A model generated the notes under the pieces. That model had not been told where the DNA came from. It made no database searches and worked only from the letters and a program-made list of their open reading frames with translations. A stretch of 64,000 nucleotides of DNA from Rhodobacter sp. (lineage in GTDB: Bacteria > Pseudomonadota > Alphaproteobacteria > Rhodobacterales > Rhodobacteraceae), in assembly GCA_020637595.1 (NCBI GenBank), contig JACKKE010000010.1, forward strand, positions 124,001 to 188,000, given 5' to 3'. This document shows, one piece after another, positions 32,707 through 41,278 of this stretch (position 1 is the stretch's first letter; each line of letters starts with the position of its first letter). The translations under genes and the position numbers were made by a program.

Positions 32707-33573
32707 ATGCGGCTCATCCGCTTCTCCCGTAACGACGGGCCGGCCCAGCTCGGCCTGTTGATCGACGACAAGGCCGTGGCGCTGGCCGATCTGGTCAGCG
32801 ACGCGCCGGCCGACGCCCGCAGTGCCATCGCCGGCTGGGACGCCCTGGCGCCCCGTCTTGCCGCTGCCGATGCCAGCGGCAAGGGCACACCCCTGGCCGA
32901 GGTGAAACTGCTCAGCCCGCTGGATGGCACCGAAAAGATGATGGCCATCGGTCTGAACTATGCCGACCACATCGAGGAAGCCCGCGGCGAAGGCCTGACC
33001 ATTCCCACCGAACAGGTCTGGTTCTCAAAGCAGGCGAATTCGCTGGCCGGCCCGTTCGACGGCATCGAACTGCCCAAGGTCTCGGACAAGCTGGACTATG
33101 AGGTCGAGCTGGTCGCGATCATCGGCAAGGGCGGCCGCCACATCAGCGCCGCCGACGCGCCGGCGCACATTTTCGGCTATGCGGTCGGCAACGACGTCAG
33201 CGTCCGCGACTGGCAGACCAAGACCCCGCAATGGGTGCTGGGCAAGTCCTTTGACACCCACGGACCGATCGGCCCCGCCATCGTCACCGCCGACGAGCTG
33301 GGCGACCCGCACGGGCTGTCGATCAAGAGCTTTGTCAACGGCGAGCTGCGGCAGAACTCGAACACCAAGCATCTGGTCTTCAACGTCTGGAAGCAGATCG
33401 AGGAGCTGTCGAAGGTGATGACGCTGAAACCGGGCGATGTGATCTTCACCGGCACGCCGGGTGGCGTCGGCCTGGCCTTCCGCCCGCCGCGGTTCCTCAA
33501 GGTGGGCGACGTCGTCCGCTGCGAGATCGACAAGCTGGGCGCCATCGAGAACACCGTGGTCGCCGAGGCCTGA
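32707..33573 (+). CDS. Fumarylacetoacetate hydrolase (FAH) family enzyme
   Basis: A 288-residue FAH-fold protein: MAIGLNYADHIEEA, KQANSLAGPFDGIELP, the metal-binding acidic residues in LDYEVELVAIIG, GYAVGNDVSVRDWQ and GDVIFTGTPGGVG. Family members hydrolyse C-C bonds of fumarylpyruvate or acetopyruvate, or isomerise/decarboxylate homoprotocatechuate ring-fission products. Here it lies directly after the dioxygenase, so it probably acts on the ring-fission product. The N-terminal 60-residue extension is normal for the fumarylpyruvate-hydrolase-like subgroup. Confidence 0.88.
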   Translation: MRLIRFSRNDGPAQLGLLIDDKAVALADLVSDAPADARSAIAGWDALAPRLAAADASGKGTPLAEVKLLSPLDGTEKMMAIGLNYADHIEEARGEGLTIPTEQVWFSKQANSLAGPFDGIELPKVSDKLDYEVELVAIIGKGGRHISAADAPAHIFGYAVGNDVSVRDWQTKTPQWVLGKSFDTHGPIGPAIVTADELGDPHGLSIKSFVNGELRQNSNTKHLVFNVWKQIEELSKVMTLKPGDVIFTGTPGGVGLAFRPPRFLKVGDVVRCEIDKLGAIENTVVAEA

Positions 33574-33596
33574 TCCACCACCAAGGGGGGAACGTC

Positions 33597-34523
33597 ATGG
33601 CCGCCAAGGTCATCATCACCTGCGCCGTCACCGGCAGCATTCATACGCCGTCGATGTCGCCGCATCTGCCGATCACGGCAGACCAGATCACCGAGGCCGC
33701 GGTCGGCGCGGCCGAGGCCGGGGCCTCGGTGATCCACCTGCACGCGCGTGACCCCGAGACCGGGCGGCCCGATCAGTCGCCCGAGGCCTTCATGGCGTTC
33801 CTTCCCAGGATCAAGCAGCAGACCGATGCGATCGTGAACATCACCACCGGCGGCGGGCTGGGCATGACGATGGAGCAACGCCTGGCCCCTGCCCTGCGCG
33901 CCGCGCCCGAACTCGCCTCGATGAACATGGGGTCGTTCAACTTCAACATCTCGGCCGCGACCCGGGCGATCCGTGAACCCAGCCAGGACTGGGAGAAACC
34001 CTATGTCGAGGGGTCGAAAGACCTCATCATGTCGAACACGTTTACCCAGATCGAACGCGGCATGCGCGAGCTGGGCGACAAGGGCACCAAGTTCGAATTC
34101 GAGTGCTACGATACCGGGCACCTCTATAACCTCGCGCATTTCGCGGACCTCGGCCTGATCAAGCCCCCGTTCTTCGTGCAGTGCATCCTGGGGATCACCG
34201 GCGCGATCGGCGCCGCGCCCGAGAACCTGATGTTCATGAAGAACACCGCCGACCGGCTGTTCGGCACCGACTATCTGTTCTCGGTCCTCGGCGCGGGCCG
34301 GCACCAGTTCCCGATGGTGACGATGGGCGCGATCATGGGCGGCAACGTCCGCGTCGGGCTCGAGGACAACCTCTATCTCAACAAGGGCGAGCTGGCACCG
34401 TCGAACGCCGCACAGGTCGCCAAGATCCGGCGCATCCTTGATGAACTGGGGCTGCAGGTCGCCTCGCCTGACGAGGCACGCGCGATGCTCGGCACCAAGG
34501 GTGCCGCGCAGGTCGATTTCTGA
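33597..34523 (+). CDS. BKACE-family beta-keto acid cleavage enzyme (3-keto-5-aminohexanoate cleavage protein family)
   Basis: A 308-residue Zn-dependent TIM barrel (former DUF849). Zn ligands are visible in VIHLHARDPETGRPDQ (the HLH pair) and in the RVGLEDNLYL segment near residue 255; TGGGLGMT also fits. The family condenses a beta-keto acid with acetyl-CoA and cleaves it to acetoacetate and a new acyl-CoA. The N-terminal TGSIHTPSMSPHLP differs from the TGAE motif I recall for the lysine-fermentation enzyme Kce, so the substrate is probably not an amino-keto acid. Placed downstream of a ring-cleavage step it would send a beta-keto ring fragment into CoA metabolism. Confidence 0.87.
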   Translation: MAAKVIITCAVTGSIHTPSMSPHLPITADQITEAAVGAAEAGASVIHLHARDPETGRPDQSPEAFMAFLPRIKQQTDAIVNITTGGGLGMTMEQRLAPALRAAPELASMNMGSFNFNISAATRAIREPSQDWEKPYVEGSKDLIMSNTFTQIERGMRELGDKGTKFEFECYDTGHLYNLAHFADLGLIKPPFFVQCILGITGAIGAAPENLMFMKNTADRLFGTDYLFSVLGAGRHQFPMVTMGAIMGGNVRVGLEDNLYLNKGELAPSNAAQVAKIRRILDELGLQVASPDEARAMLGTKGAAQVDF

Positions 34524-34533
34524 GGGGGCGGCG

Positions 34534-35148
34534 ATGCGATTGTTTCATGCTCCGGGGTCGTGTTCGCTGGGGATCCGGGTGCTGCTGGAGGAGATCGGCG
34601 CGCCCTATGACCTGACGGTCATCGACCTCGCCACCGCGGGCCAGCGCGACCCCGCCTATCTGGCGATGAACCCCAAGGGCAAGGTGCCGGCCCTGATGCG
34701 CGACGACGGCTCGGTCCTGACCGAGTTTCCCGCCATCGCGCTGTGGCTGGCGCGCGAATTCCCGGCGGCCGGGCTGTGGCCCACCGACCGCGAAGGCGAG
34801 GTGCGGACACTGGAATTGCTGGATTTCCTGGTCGCCAGCCTGCACATGCGCGGCTTTACCCTGGCGCTGGTGCCCGGCAAGTTCGTGCCCGACCCGGCCG
34901 CGCAGGACGCCCTGCGCGCGCATGGGCTGGGCGTGGTGCGCGACGGGCTGGCGCAGGTCGCCGCACGGCTGGGGGATGCGCCCTATCTGAACGGCGAGCG
35001 CCCGGGCGTCACCGACGCCGCTCTGTTCTACCAGATGCTTTGGGCCGCGCGGCTGCAGATCGAACTGCCTGCGCCACTGGCCGGTTTCACGCAACGCATG
35101 ATGACGCGCGACGCGGTGCGCCGCGCGCTGGACAGCGCCGCCGCCTGA
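34534..35148 (+). CDS. Glutathione S-transferase family protein
   Basis: A 204-residue GST: thioredoxin-like N-domain (MRLFHAPGSCSLGIRVLLEEIGAPYDL), cis-Pro in NPKGKVPAL, glutathione-binding residues near LTEFPAIALWLA, then an all-helical C-domain from about residue 85. Start chosen at 34534, 10 bp after the BKACE gene. In aromatic operons GSTs act as maleylpyruvate-type cis-trans isomerases or dehalogenases; the catalytic residue would be Ser10 or Cys11 in GSCSLG, a pattern of beta-class GSTs. Confidence 0.87.
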   Translation: MRLFHAPGSCSLGIRVLLEEIGAPYDLTVIDLATAGQRDPAYLAMNPKGKVPALMRDDGSVLTEFPAIALWLAREFPAAGLWPTDREGEVRTLELLDFLVASLHMRGFTLALVPGKFVPDPAAQDALRAHGLGVVRDGLAQVAARLGDAPYLNGERPGVTDAALFYQMLWAARLQIELPAPLAGFTQRMMTRDAVRRALDSAAA

Positions 35149-35177
35149 GGGCGCGGCATCACGAAAGGGGAGGATCC

Positions 35178-36791
35178 ATGACTCAGACCGATTTCGACGT
35201 CATCCAGATCGGCTATGGCCCGGTCAGCAAGGTCAGCGCGTTGTTGCTCGACCGGATGGGCTGGCGCGTCGGCGTGTTCGAACGCTTTGGCGAGCTGTAT
35301 CCACTGCCGCGCGCAGTGTGTATCGACCACGAGGTGAACCGCGTCCTGCACGCCGCCGGCCTGGGCGAGATCGCCACCGCCGTGACCTCGCCGGCACCGA
35401 TCTATCGCTGGTTCAACGCCGACTGGCAGGAACTGCTGACGCTGGACTGGACGGGCGATTCCGTTTCGGGCGGCCCCGGCACGCTGTTCGTGCACCAGCC
35501 CTCGTTCGAGGCGATGCTGCACGCCGAGGTGCGCCGCCGCGGCAATATCGCGCTGAACTTCGAGACCGAATGCGTGGGCTTCGAGGACCGGGGCGACCAT
35601 GTGGCGGTCACCGTCCGCGACACCGCCACCAAGGCCGAACGCACGGTTACCGCGCGCTACATGATCGGCATTGACGGCGCCAACAGCTTTGTCCGCGAAA
35701 AGCTGGGGATCACCCGCACCGATCTGGGCTTTGAAGCCGACTGGCTGGTTGTCGATTTCCTGCTGCAGGAAGGGCTGGACGCGCGCGACCTGGGCCTGGC
35801 CGAGTGCGGCCAATGGTGCAACCCGCTGCGCCCGACGACCATCGTGCCGGGCGGGGTCGACCTGAACGGCCGCGTGCTGCGCCGCTGGGAATTCATGCGC
35901 CTGCCCACGGAAACCAAGGAAGAAATGGTCCAGGAAGCCAAGGTGCAGGAATTGCTGGGCGACTGGATCAAGCCCGAGCAGGGCGAACTGATCCGCCACG
36001 CGCTCTATACCTTCCGCTCGCTGGTGGCCGATGAATGGCGCATGGGCCGGGTGCTGCTGGCCGGCGACGCCGCCCACCTGATGCCGCCCTTCATGGGTCA
36101 GGGCATGTGCGCCGGGCTTCGCGACGTCTGGAACCTGGGCTGGAAACTGGACCGCGTGCTGCGCGGCACCGCGGATGACAGCCTGCTGGACACCTACATG
36201 CCCGAACGCCGGCCGCATGTGACCGAGGTCATCCAGCAGTCGATGTTCCTCGGTTCGATCATCTGCATCCCCGATCCGGCCGCCGCGGCCGAGCGCGACG
36301 CGATGTTCCTCAGCGGCGAGGCCCCGCCCCCCGCGCCCTTCCCGATCCTCAACGACGGGCTGCTGGCACGTGCGGCAGATGGTTCGGTGCTGGCGCCGGG
36401 CGGCGATCTGGGGCCGCATGGCACAGTGCGCCACCACCGCCGGACGGGACGCTTCGATTCCTTCGTGCCGGCGGGCTTTACCCTGATCCTCGACCGCACG
36501 ATACCCGCAAGCGGCCTCCCGTCGCGGACCCGCGCCGCGCTCGACGCGATGGGGGTGCGGGTGGTCACGGTCGCTGACCGGGTCACCGCAACCGATGCCG
36601 AATTCGCGGATTCCCAGGGCCAGTTCCTGTCCTACATGGCGGAACGCGGCGTGCATGCGCTGCTGGTGCGGCCGGACTTCTTCCTGTTCGGCGCAGCCGC
36701 CGACAGCGCCGCACTCGACGCGCTGGTTGCCGATCTGCAGGGGCAGCTGGGTGCGCTGGGGATGGTCCAGCGCCAGGCCGAACCCGCCTGA
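35178..36791 (+). CDS. FAD-dependent aromatic hydroxylase, MhpA-like
   Basis: A 537-residue group A flavin monooxygenase. It begins FDVIQIGYGPVSKVSALLLDRMGWRVGVFER, with GYGPVS in place of the usual GAGPVG, then the second FAD motif GRVLLAGDAAHLMPPFMGQGMC at about residue 290 and a thioredoxin-like C-terminal domain. It resembles 3-(3-hydroxyphenyl)propionate hydroxylases, which add an ortho hydroxyl to a phenol using NAD(P)H and O2. It is the last gene of the operon but probably the first catalytic step, making the diol for the VOC dioxygenase. Start after GGGGAGGATCC. Confidence 0.87.
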   Translation: MTQTDFDVIQIGYGPVSKVSALLLDRMGWRVGVFERFGELYPLPRAVCIDHEVNRVLHAAGLGEIATAVTSPAPIYRWFNADWQELLTLDWTGDSVSGGPGTLFVHQPSFEAMLHAEVRRRGNIALNFETECVGFEDRGDHVAVTVRDTATKAERTVTARYMIGIDGANSFVREKLGITRTDLGFEADWLVVDFLLQEGLDARDLGLAECGQWCNPLRPTTIVPGGVDLNGRVLRRWEFMRLPTETKEEMVQEAKVQELLGDWIKPEQGELIRHALYTFRSLVADEWRMGRVLLAGDAAHLMPPFMGQGMCAGLRDVWNLGWKLDRVLRGTADDSLLDTYMPERRPHVTEVIQQSMFLGSIICIPDPAAAAERDAMFLSGEAPPPAPFPILNDGLLARAADGSVLAPGGDLGPHGTVRHHRRTGRFDSFVPAGFTLILDRTIPASGLPSRTRAALDAMGVRVVTVADRVTATDAEFADSQGQFLSYMAERGVHALLVRPDFFLFGAAADSAALDALVADLQGQLGALGMVQRQAEPA

Positions 36792-36800
36792 AACGACATC

Positions 36801-36831
36801 GGGGCGCAGCCATCGCTGCGCCCCGCTTTTT
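36801..36831 (+). terminator. Strong intrinsic terminator between the hydroxylase and the convergent GntR gene
   Basis: GGGGCGCAGC, loop CATC, GCTGCGCCCC, then GCTTTTT: a 10-bp stem with T-run 9 bp after the stop. Ends the seven-gene catabolic block. Confidence 0.9.
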
Positions 36832-36845
36832 CCCTGGCCGTTGGC

Positions 36846-37526
36846 TCAGGCCGATTTCACCTTGGCCACCTTGGCTTCGATCAGGATTTGCTTGGTGCGC
36901 GTCAGGTGATCGCGCATCGCGGCCGTCGCGCGGGGAATATCGCGCGCCAGCGCCGCATCGGCCAGTTCCTTGTGCTCGGCATCCAGATCACGCTTCATCC
37001 GGTCATAGGGCGCCGTCGCCACGCGATAGCGTTCCGCCTGCGTATACAGCATCTCGCGGATCTTCAGCAGCCAGGGGCTGTTGCACCCAGCGACCAATGC
37101 CGCGTGGAAGCGGGCGTGCACCTCGGTCCAGCGGGCGTTCACCGTATCGGACGTGTCCAGCAGCAGGCTGAGGCGCGACAGTTCGAACTGGGTCGAGACG
37201 ATACCGCTCTCCCATTGCAGGTCGCCGTTCTCGATGGCGCTGCTCAGACAGGCGCATTCGATCAGCACGCGGGTGCGGGTCAGATCCTCCAGATCCTCCA
37301 GCGTGATCGGTGCGACACGAAACCCCTTGTTGGTTTCGGCCACAACCAGCCCTTCCGAGGTCAGCCGCGACAGCGCCTCGCGCACCGAACCCAGGCTGAG
37401 CCCCGACCGCGCGACGGTTTCCGAGATGTTGATCTTGGCATCGGCCGGCATCACGCCGGTCAGGATCTCGCTCCGCAGCAGCTCATAAGCCTGGAGCGTC
37501 ATGCCTTGACCTTTGGTTTTCGCCAC
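36846..37526 (-). CDS. GntR-family (FCD subfamily) transcriptional regulator
   Basis: About 226 residues from a GTG at 37526 (AGAGGG upstream); an ATG at 37502 (MTLQAYELLRSEIL) would give 218. N-terminal winged helix (SETVARSGLSLGSVREALSRLTSEGLV, about residues 40-70) and an all-helical FCD ligand domain with metal/ligand-binding histidines in VHARFHAALVAGC, DAEHKELADA and AMRDHL. FCD regulators usually repress and bind organic acids. Its place at the end of the catabolic block suggests control of that block by a pathway intermediate. A palindrome with FCD-operator character sits upstream of it. Confidence 0.85.
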   Translation of the reverse strand: MAKTKGQGMTLQAYELLRSEILTGVMPADAKINISETVARSGLSLGSVREALSRLTSEGLVVAETNKGFRVAPITLEDLEDLTRTRVLIECACLSSAIENGDLQWESGIVSTQFELSRLSLLLDTSDTVNARWTEVHARFHAALVAGCNSPWLLKIREMLYTQAERYRVATAPYDRMKRDLDAEHKELADAALARDIPRATAAMRDHLTRTKQILIEAKVAKVKSA

Positions 37527-37656
37527 GGAGCCCTCTTTTTCTCTGACTTCACCTTGCGCGCGGGCCTTAAGCAACCCGTTTGCCCGATACAACCCCGGAC
37601 CATACCCGCCGGCTACAGATTGTTCGATTCTAGGCGAAATAGAGATTATCGCGCAA

Positions 37657-37671
37657 GCAATATACGATTGC
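37657..37671. promoter_or_regulatory. Palindrome GCAAT-N5-ATTGC upstream of the GntR gene
   Basis: GCAATATACGATTGC is a 5-5-5 inverted repeat about 130 bp before the GntR start, in a locally A/T-rich stretch. FCD-type GntR proteins often bind sites with a TATAC-like centre flanked by short inverted arms, so it is a candidate autoregulatory operator. It shares CAWTATAC with the palindrome at 29063-29077. Confidence 0.5.
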
Positions 37672-37765
37672 GCCCGAATCATGGGCCGGTTCTGTCGCGT
37701 TCCGGCAGAGCGCCACCCCCAGGCAAACAGGATCGCGGTTCCCACCGCCGCCAGCCCCGCCGAAA

Positions 37766-37897
37766 TCAGGAACCGGCGCAGGCGCAGCATCTCGGTGTGA
37801 AACACCAGCCCGCAGACGCCGCCGCAACAAAGAACGCAAAGGCCTTTGGCGTGACGCCGCTGGCCTTGCCCCAGCCCGGCCACAGCAACAGCGTCAT
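37766..37897 (-). pseudogene. Degenerate membrane-protein fragment
   Basis: Between UspA and GntR (37527-37922, about 395 bp) I find no intact gene. A 43-codon frame from 37897 reads MTLLLWPGWGKASGVTPKAF and on through a hydrophobic stretch, then breaks. A neighbouring frame of the same strand continues with a second hydrophobic segment (LRRFLISAGLAAVGTAILFAWGW). Joining them by one frameshift would give a small two-helix membrane protein. I cannot name its family, and it may simply be non-coding. The GntR promoter occupies the rest of the gap. Confidence 0.35.
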
Positions 37898-37922
37898 TGC
37901 CGCGCAGAAAAGGCCGGCCCGA

Positions 37923-38765
37923 TCAGCGGTAGAGCAGCACCGGAGTCTTGACCGTCTGGATCATCGCCGTGGTGGTGGATCCGATGATCAGGCTGCGGAT
38001 GCGGCTGTGGCCATAGGCGCCCATCACCAGCAGATCGAACCCTTCCTCGGCAACCAGCCGGCCCAGCACCTCGTCGGGTTCGCCCGGCAGCGCGCGGGGC
38101 GTCACCTGCAAACCGGCCGCGCGCAGACGGGTGACGGCAGGGTCCGTCACGGCGCTGTCACTGCCACCGACATGCAGCACGCAGATTTCCAGCCCTGCAA
38201 AGACCGGGCTGGCCGCCATGCGCTCGACCGCGACCTTGGCGCTGGCGCTGCCGTCATAGGCCAGCAGCACCTTGCCAATCGGTTTGAACGCGCGGGAGGC
38301 GACCAGAACCGGCACCTGCGTGCTGCGGATCAGACGCTCCAGGTTCGATCCCAGATGCCCGGTTGCGAAATCCGCCCCCTCGCCGCGCTTGCCCAGGATG
38401 ATCGCGCGGGTGTCGGGTTCGACCTCGCGCACGGCCTCCAGCAGATCGCCACGGCGCAGCCGCGGCGCAACCTGCGTCACGCCATCGCCCTGAAGGATCG
38501 CCACCGCATCCTCGAGGATCGCGTGTCCCTGCTGCGCCGCCAGCTTGGCGCGCTGTTCGTCCAGCGCCGCCAGTTCTTCCAGCAGCTTGGAGCGCGCTCC
38601 CAGACGCAGCGCACCGGACAGATCCTGCTTGTCGACCCCTTCGCGGCGACCCAGCACATGCAGCACCTCGACCGAGGCACCCAGCCGCGCCGCGATCCAG
38701 GCCGTGTGGTGGCACACGCTTTCCGAATAGATCGAGCCGTCCAGCAGCGCGAGGATCTTGCTCAT
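37923..38765 (-). CDS. Universal stress protein, tandem UspA domains
   Basis: A 280-residue protein made of two Usp domains. The second (about residues 162-280) is complete: KVLLAYDGSASAKVAVERMA and the nucleotide loop GAYGHSRIRSLIIGSTTT. The first starts MSKILALLDGSIYSESV and carries a related loop, GKRGEGADFATGHLGSNLE. Such proteins bind ATP and modulate stress survival or partner transporters. It is cotranscribed after the SulP gene (12 bp), a frequent SulP-Usp pairing that suggests regulation of the transporter. Confidence 0.88.
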   Translation of the reverse strand: MSKILALLDGSIYSESVCHHTAWIAARLGASVEVLHVLGRREGVDKQDLSGALRLGARSKLLEELAALDEQRAKLAAQQGHAILEDAVAILQGDGVTQVAPRLRRGDLLEAVREVEPDTRAIILGKRGEGADFATGHLGSNLERLIRSTQVPVLVASRAFKPIGKVLLAYDGSASAKVAVERMAASPVFAGLEICVLHVGGSDSAVTDPAVTRLRAAGLQVTPRALPGEPDEVLGRLVAEEGFDLLVMGAYGHSRIRSLIIGSTTTAMIQTVKTPVLLYR

Positions 38766-38777
38766 GTCACTCCCCCT

Positions 38778-40274
38778 TCAATGCCCGGTCAGCGCATCCA
38801 TCGCGCCGGGCTTGTCGTGAATGGCCAGCGTATCGACCAGCGTTTCCGAGGCCGCGTTCATGCCGATGACCTGCACCTCGGCCCCCTCGCGGCGGAATTT
38901 CAGCACCACCATGTCCAGCGCCTGCACGGAACTGATATCCCAGATATGCGCGCGGCTCACGTCGATGATGGCGCGCTCCAGCACCTCGCGAAAGTCGAAG
39001 GCGGCAGCGAATTGCTCGACCGAGGCATAGAAAAGCTGCCCTTCGACCACATAGGTGCGGCTGCGGCCGTCGTCGGACAACGTGGACTGCACGCGGAAAA
39101 GCTGCGCGATCTTGCCGGCAAAGAAGATGCCCGACAGCAGCACGCCGACCAGCACGCCGATGGCCAGATTATGCGTATAGACCACGGTCACCACGGTCGC
39201 GATCATCACGATGGACGAGGACCTTGGATGCACCCGCAGCGCCGTGATCGACGACCAGGAAAACGTGCCGATGGAGACCATGACCATGATCGCGACCAGT
39301 GCGGGCATCGGAATGCGCGCCACCAGATCGCCCAGCCCGGTCACCAGGATCAGCAGCACGAAGCCCGCGGTAAAGGTGCTGAGCCGCCCGCGCCCGCCGG
39401 ATTTCACGTTGATCATGGATTGCCCGATCATCGCGCAACCGGCCATGCCGCCGATAAAGGCCGTCGCCACGTTCGCCACGCCCTGGCCGATGCACTCCTG
39501 ATTGCGGTCGGATCGCGTGTCGGTCAGGTCATCGACCAGGTTCTGCGTCATCAGGCTCTCCAGCAGGCCGACCACCGCGACGGCGGCGGAATAGGGCAGG
39601 ATGATCAGCAGCGTCTCCCAGGTCAGCGGGACATCGGGGATCAGGAACGCCGGCAGCGTATCAGGCAGCGCGCCCATGTCGCCCACGGTGCGCACGTCCC
39701 AGCCCATGCCGACGACCAGCGCCGTCAGCACGATGATCGTGACCAGCGGCGAGGGGATGGCGCGGGTCAGCAGCGGGAACAGATAGATGATCGCCAGCCC
39801 CGCCGCGACCAGCGCATAGGTCAGCCAGGTGACACCGGGGGTCGCCGGGTTCAGCTCGGGCAGTTGCGCCATGAAGATCAGGATCGCCAGCGCGTTGACG
39901 AAGCCCGTCATCACCGATTTCGACACGAACCGCATGAAGCGCCCCAGCCGCAGCAGCCCGGCGCCCACTTGCAGCACGCCCGCCAGCACCGTCGCCGCCA
40001 GCAGGTATTGCAGCCCGTAATCGCGCACCAGCGTGACCATCAGGACCGCCGTCGCCGCCGTCGCGGCCGAGATCATCCCGGGCCGCCCGCCGACAAAGGC
40101 GATCAGCACCGCGATGGAAAAGCTGGCGTAAAGCCCCACCTTGGGATCCACCCCCGCGATGATGGAGAACGCGATGGCCTCGGGGATCAGCGCCAGCGCG
40201 ACGACGAGGCCCGAAAGCAGGTCGCCACGGATGTTGCCGAACCACTGCGCGCGGTATTCGGAAAGAGTGAGCAT
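38778..40274 (-). CDS. SulP-family anion permease with STAS domain
   Basis: About 498 residues from MLTLSEYRAQWFGN (an upstream ATG at 40322 would add 16). Transmembrane core of 10-14 helices with the SulP opening DLLSGLVVALALIPEAIAFSIIAGVDPKVGLYASF, and a C-terminal STAS domain (about residues 395-490; AIIDVSRAHIWDISSVQALDMVV). The family moves sulfate, bicarbonate or dicarboxylates. The substrate is not decided by sequence; a bicarbonate or sulfate role fits, and in this window several enzymes release sulfate or CO2. Neither start has a strong ribosome-binding site. Confidence 0.88.
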   Translation of the reverse strand: MLTLSEYRAQWFGNIRGDLLSGLVVALALIPEAIAFSIIAGVDPKVGLYASFSIAVLIAFVGGRPGMISAATAATAVLMVTLVRDYGLQYLLAATVLAGVLQVGAGLLRLGRFMRFVSKSVMTGFVNALAILIFMAQLPELNPATPGVTWLTYALVAAGLAIIYLFPLLTRAIPSPLVTIIVLTALVVGMGWDVRTVGDMGALPDTLPAFLIPDVPLTWETLLIILPYSAAVAVVGLLESLMTQNLVDDLTDTRSDRNQECIGQGVANVATAFIGGMAGCAMIGQSMINVKSGGRGRLSTFTAGFVLLILVTGLGDLVARIPMPALVAIMVMVSIGTFSWSSITALRVHPRSSSIVMIATVVTVVYTHNLAIGVLVGVLLSGIFFAGKIAQLFRVQSTLSDDGRSRTYVVEGQLFYASVEQFAAAFDFREVLERAIIDVSRAHIWDISSVQALDMVVLKFRREGAEVQVIGMNAASETLVDTLAIHDKPGAMDALTGH

Positions 40275-40480
40275 GAACAATCCGGTTCCCAGTGTCGGAG
40301 AGCCTGTCAGGCGATCCGGCATTGATGACTGGGCATGTCTAAGGGTTGTCCGGCGGATCAGCGGCCGGAAGAGCCACCCGGGCTTTCACCGGGTCCTGAC
40401 GCTATCTGCGCCGCATAGACGGTATTTCGCCCCGGATCACAACCCGCATTCGGCGCCCGGCGCGACACGCGGCAGGAGGT

Positions 40481-41275
40481 TCACGCCAAATCCAGGGCGG
40501 TGCTCAGATCCTCGGCAAAGCTGTCCGGTGTATCGGCAAACGAGAAATGATGACCGCGGAACCGATGCAGCGGCACGCCGAGGTGCGTGGCCAGCTCCGC
40601 GGCCGTGCGCGCGTAATAGGCCCCCTCGCTGCCCACGCCATAGGCCGCGACGATCCGCTGGCCGCGCAGCCGCGCAAGGTCGGGGGCGAAACGGCAGATG
40701 TGCTCCAGCTCATGGCCAAGGAAGAACGCCATGTCCCGCGGTTCGGGCGGCGGACCCGGTGGCGGTCCGTCCAGGCCGCGGATCTCGCTCAGGAAGATCC
40801 CGAAGGCCGCCTTGGGATCACCCGCCCGAAAGGCCGCGACGATCCGGTCGGACGAGGCGATCACCGTGGCAGCGTCCGGCAGCAGCGGCAGGGCCGGCGG
40901 TTCGTGCACCACCAGCCGGTCGATCACCTCGGGCGCCTGCTCCGCCAGTTTCAGCGCCACATTGGCGCCACCGCTGTTGCCGAACACATCGGCGCTGTCG
41001 CAGCCCAGGGCACGGATTACCGCTGCCGCATCGCGGGCCTGCTGCGCCATGTCGAAGGGCGCCGTGCGGTCGCCGCGGCTCTGGCCGCAACACCGGCGGT
41101 CATAGAAGGCGACGGTGAAACGGTCGCTCAGCCTTTCGGCCACCCGCGCATACCGCTGCCCGGTGCCCCCGCCCCCCGGGATCATCAGCAACAACGGACC
41201 ACGGCCCGTCACCTGACACTGCAGCGCGGCGCCCTCGGAGGGGATGGTGTGGATTTGCGTCATGGTCCCGGCCAT
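40481..41275 (-). CDS. Alpha/beta hydrolase
   Basis: A 264-residue alpha/beta-fold hydrolase (260 from the second ATG at 41263). The oxyanion segment MIPGGGGTG, the nucleophile elbow GNSGGAN (Ser at about 100) and the catalytic His in RFRGHHFSFADTP are visible. It follows the flavin hydroxylase gene by 3 bp on the same strand, so it may hydrolyse a ring-fission product or an ester precursor. It lacks close motifs of the classical meta-cleavage C-C hydrolases (MhpC/BphD), so an esterase or lactonase is equally likely. Confidence 0.82.
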   Translation of the reverse strand: MAGTMTQIHTIPSEGAALQCQVTGRGPLLLMIPGGGGTGQRYARVAERLSDRFTVAFYDRRCCGQSRGDRTAPFDMAQQARDAAAVIRALGCDSADVFGNSGGANVALKLAEQAPEVIDRLVVHEPPALPLLPDAATVIASSDRIVAAFRAGDPKAAFGIFLSEIRGLDGPPPGPPPEPRDMAFFLGHELEHICRFAPDLARLRGQRIVAAYGVGSEGAYYARTAAELATHLGVPLHRFRGHHFSFADTPDSFAEDLSTALDLA

Positions 41276-41278
41276 CCG

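Noticed and set aside
36888..40325. 1145-codon plus-strand frame across GntR, UspA and SulP genes
   Set aside because: Antisense shadow: no recognisable domain, rich in Gln/Arg/His, and three genuine minus-strand genes with family motifs occupy the region.
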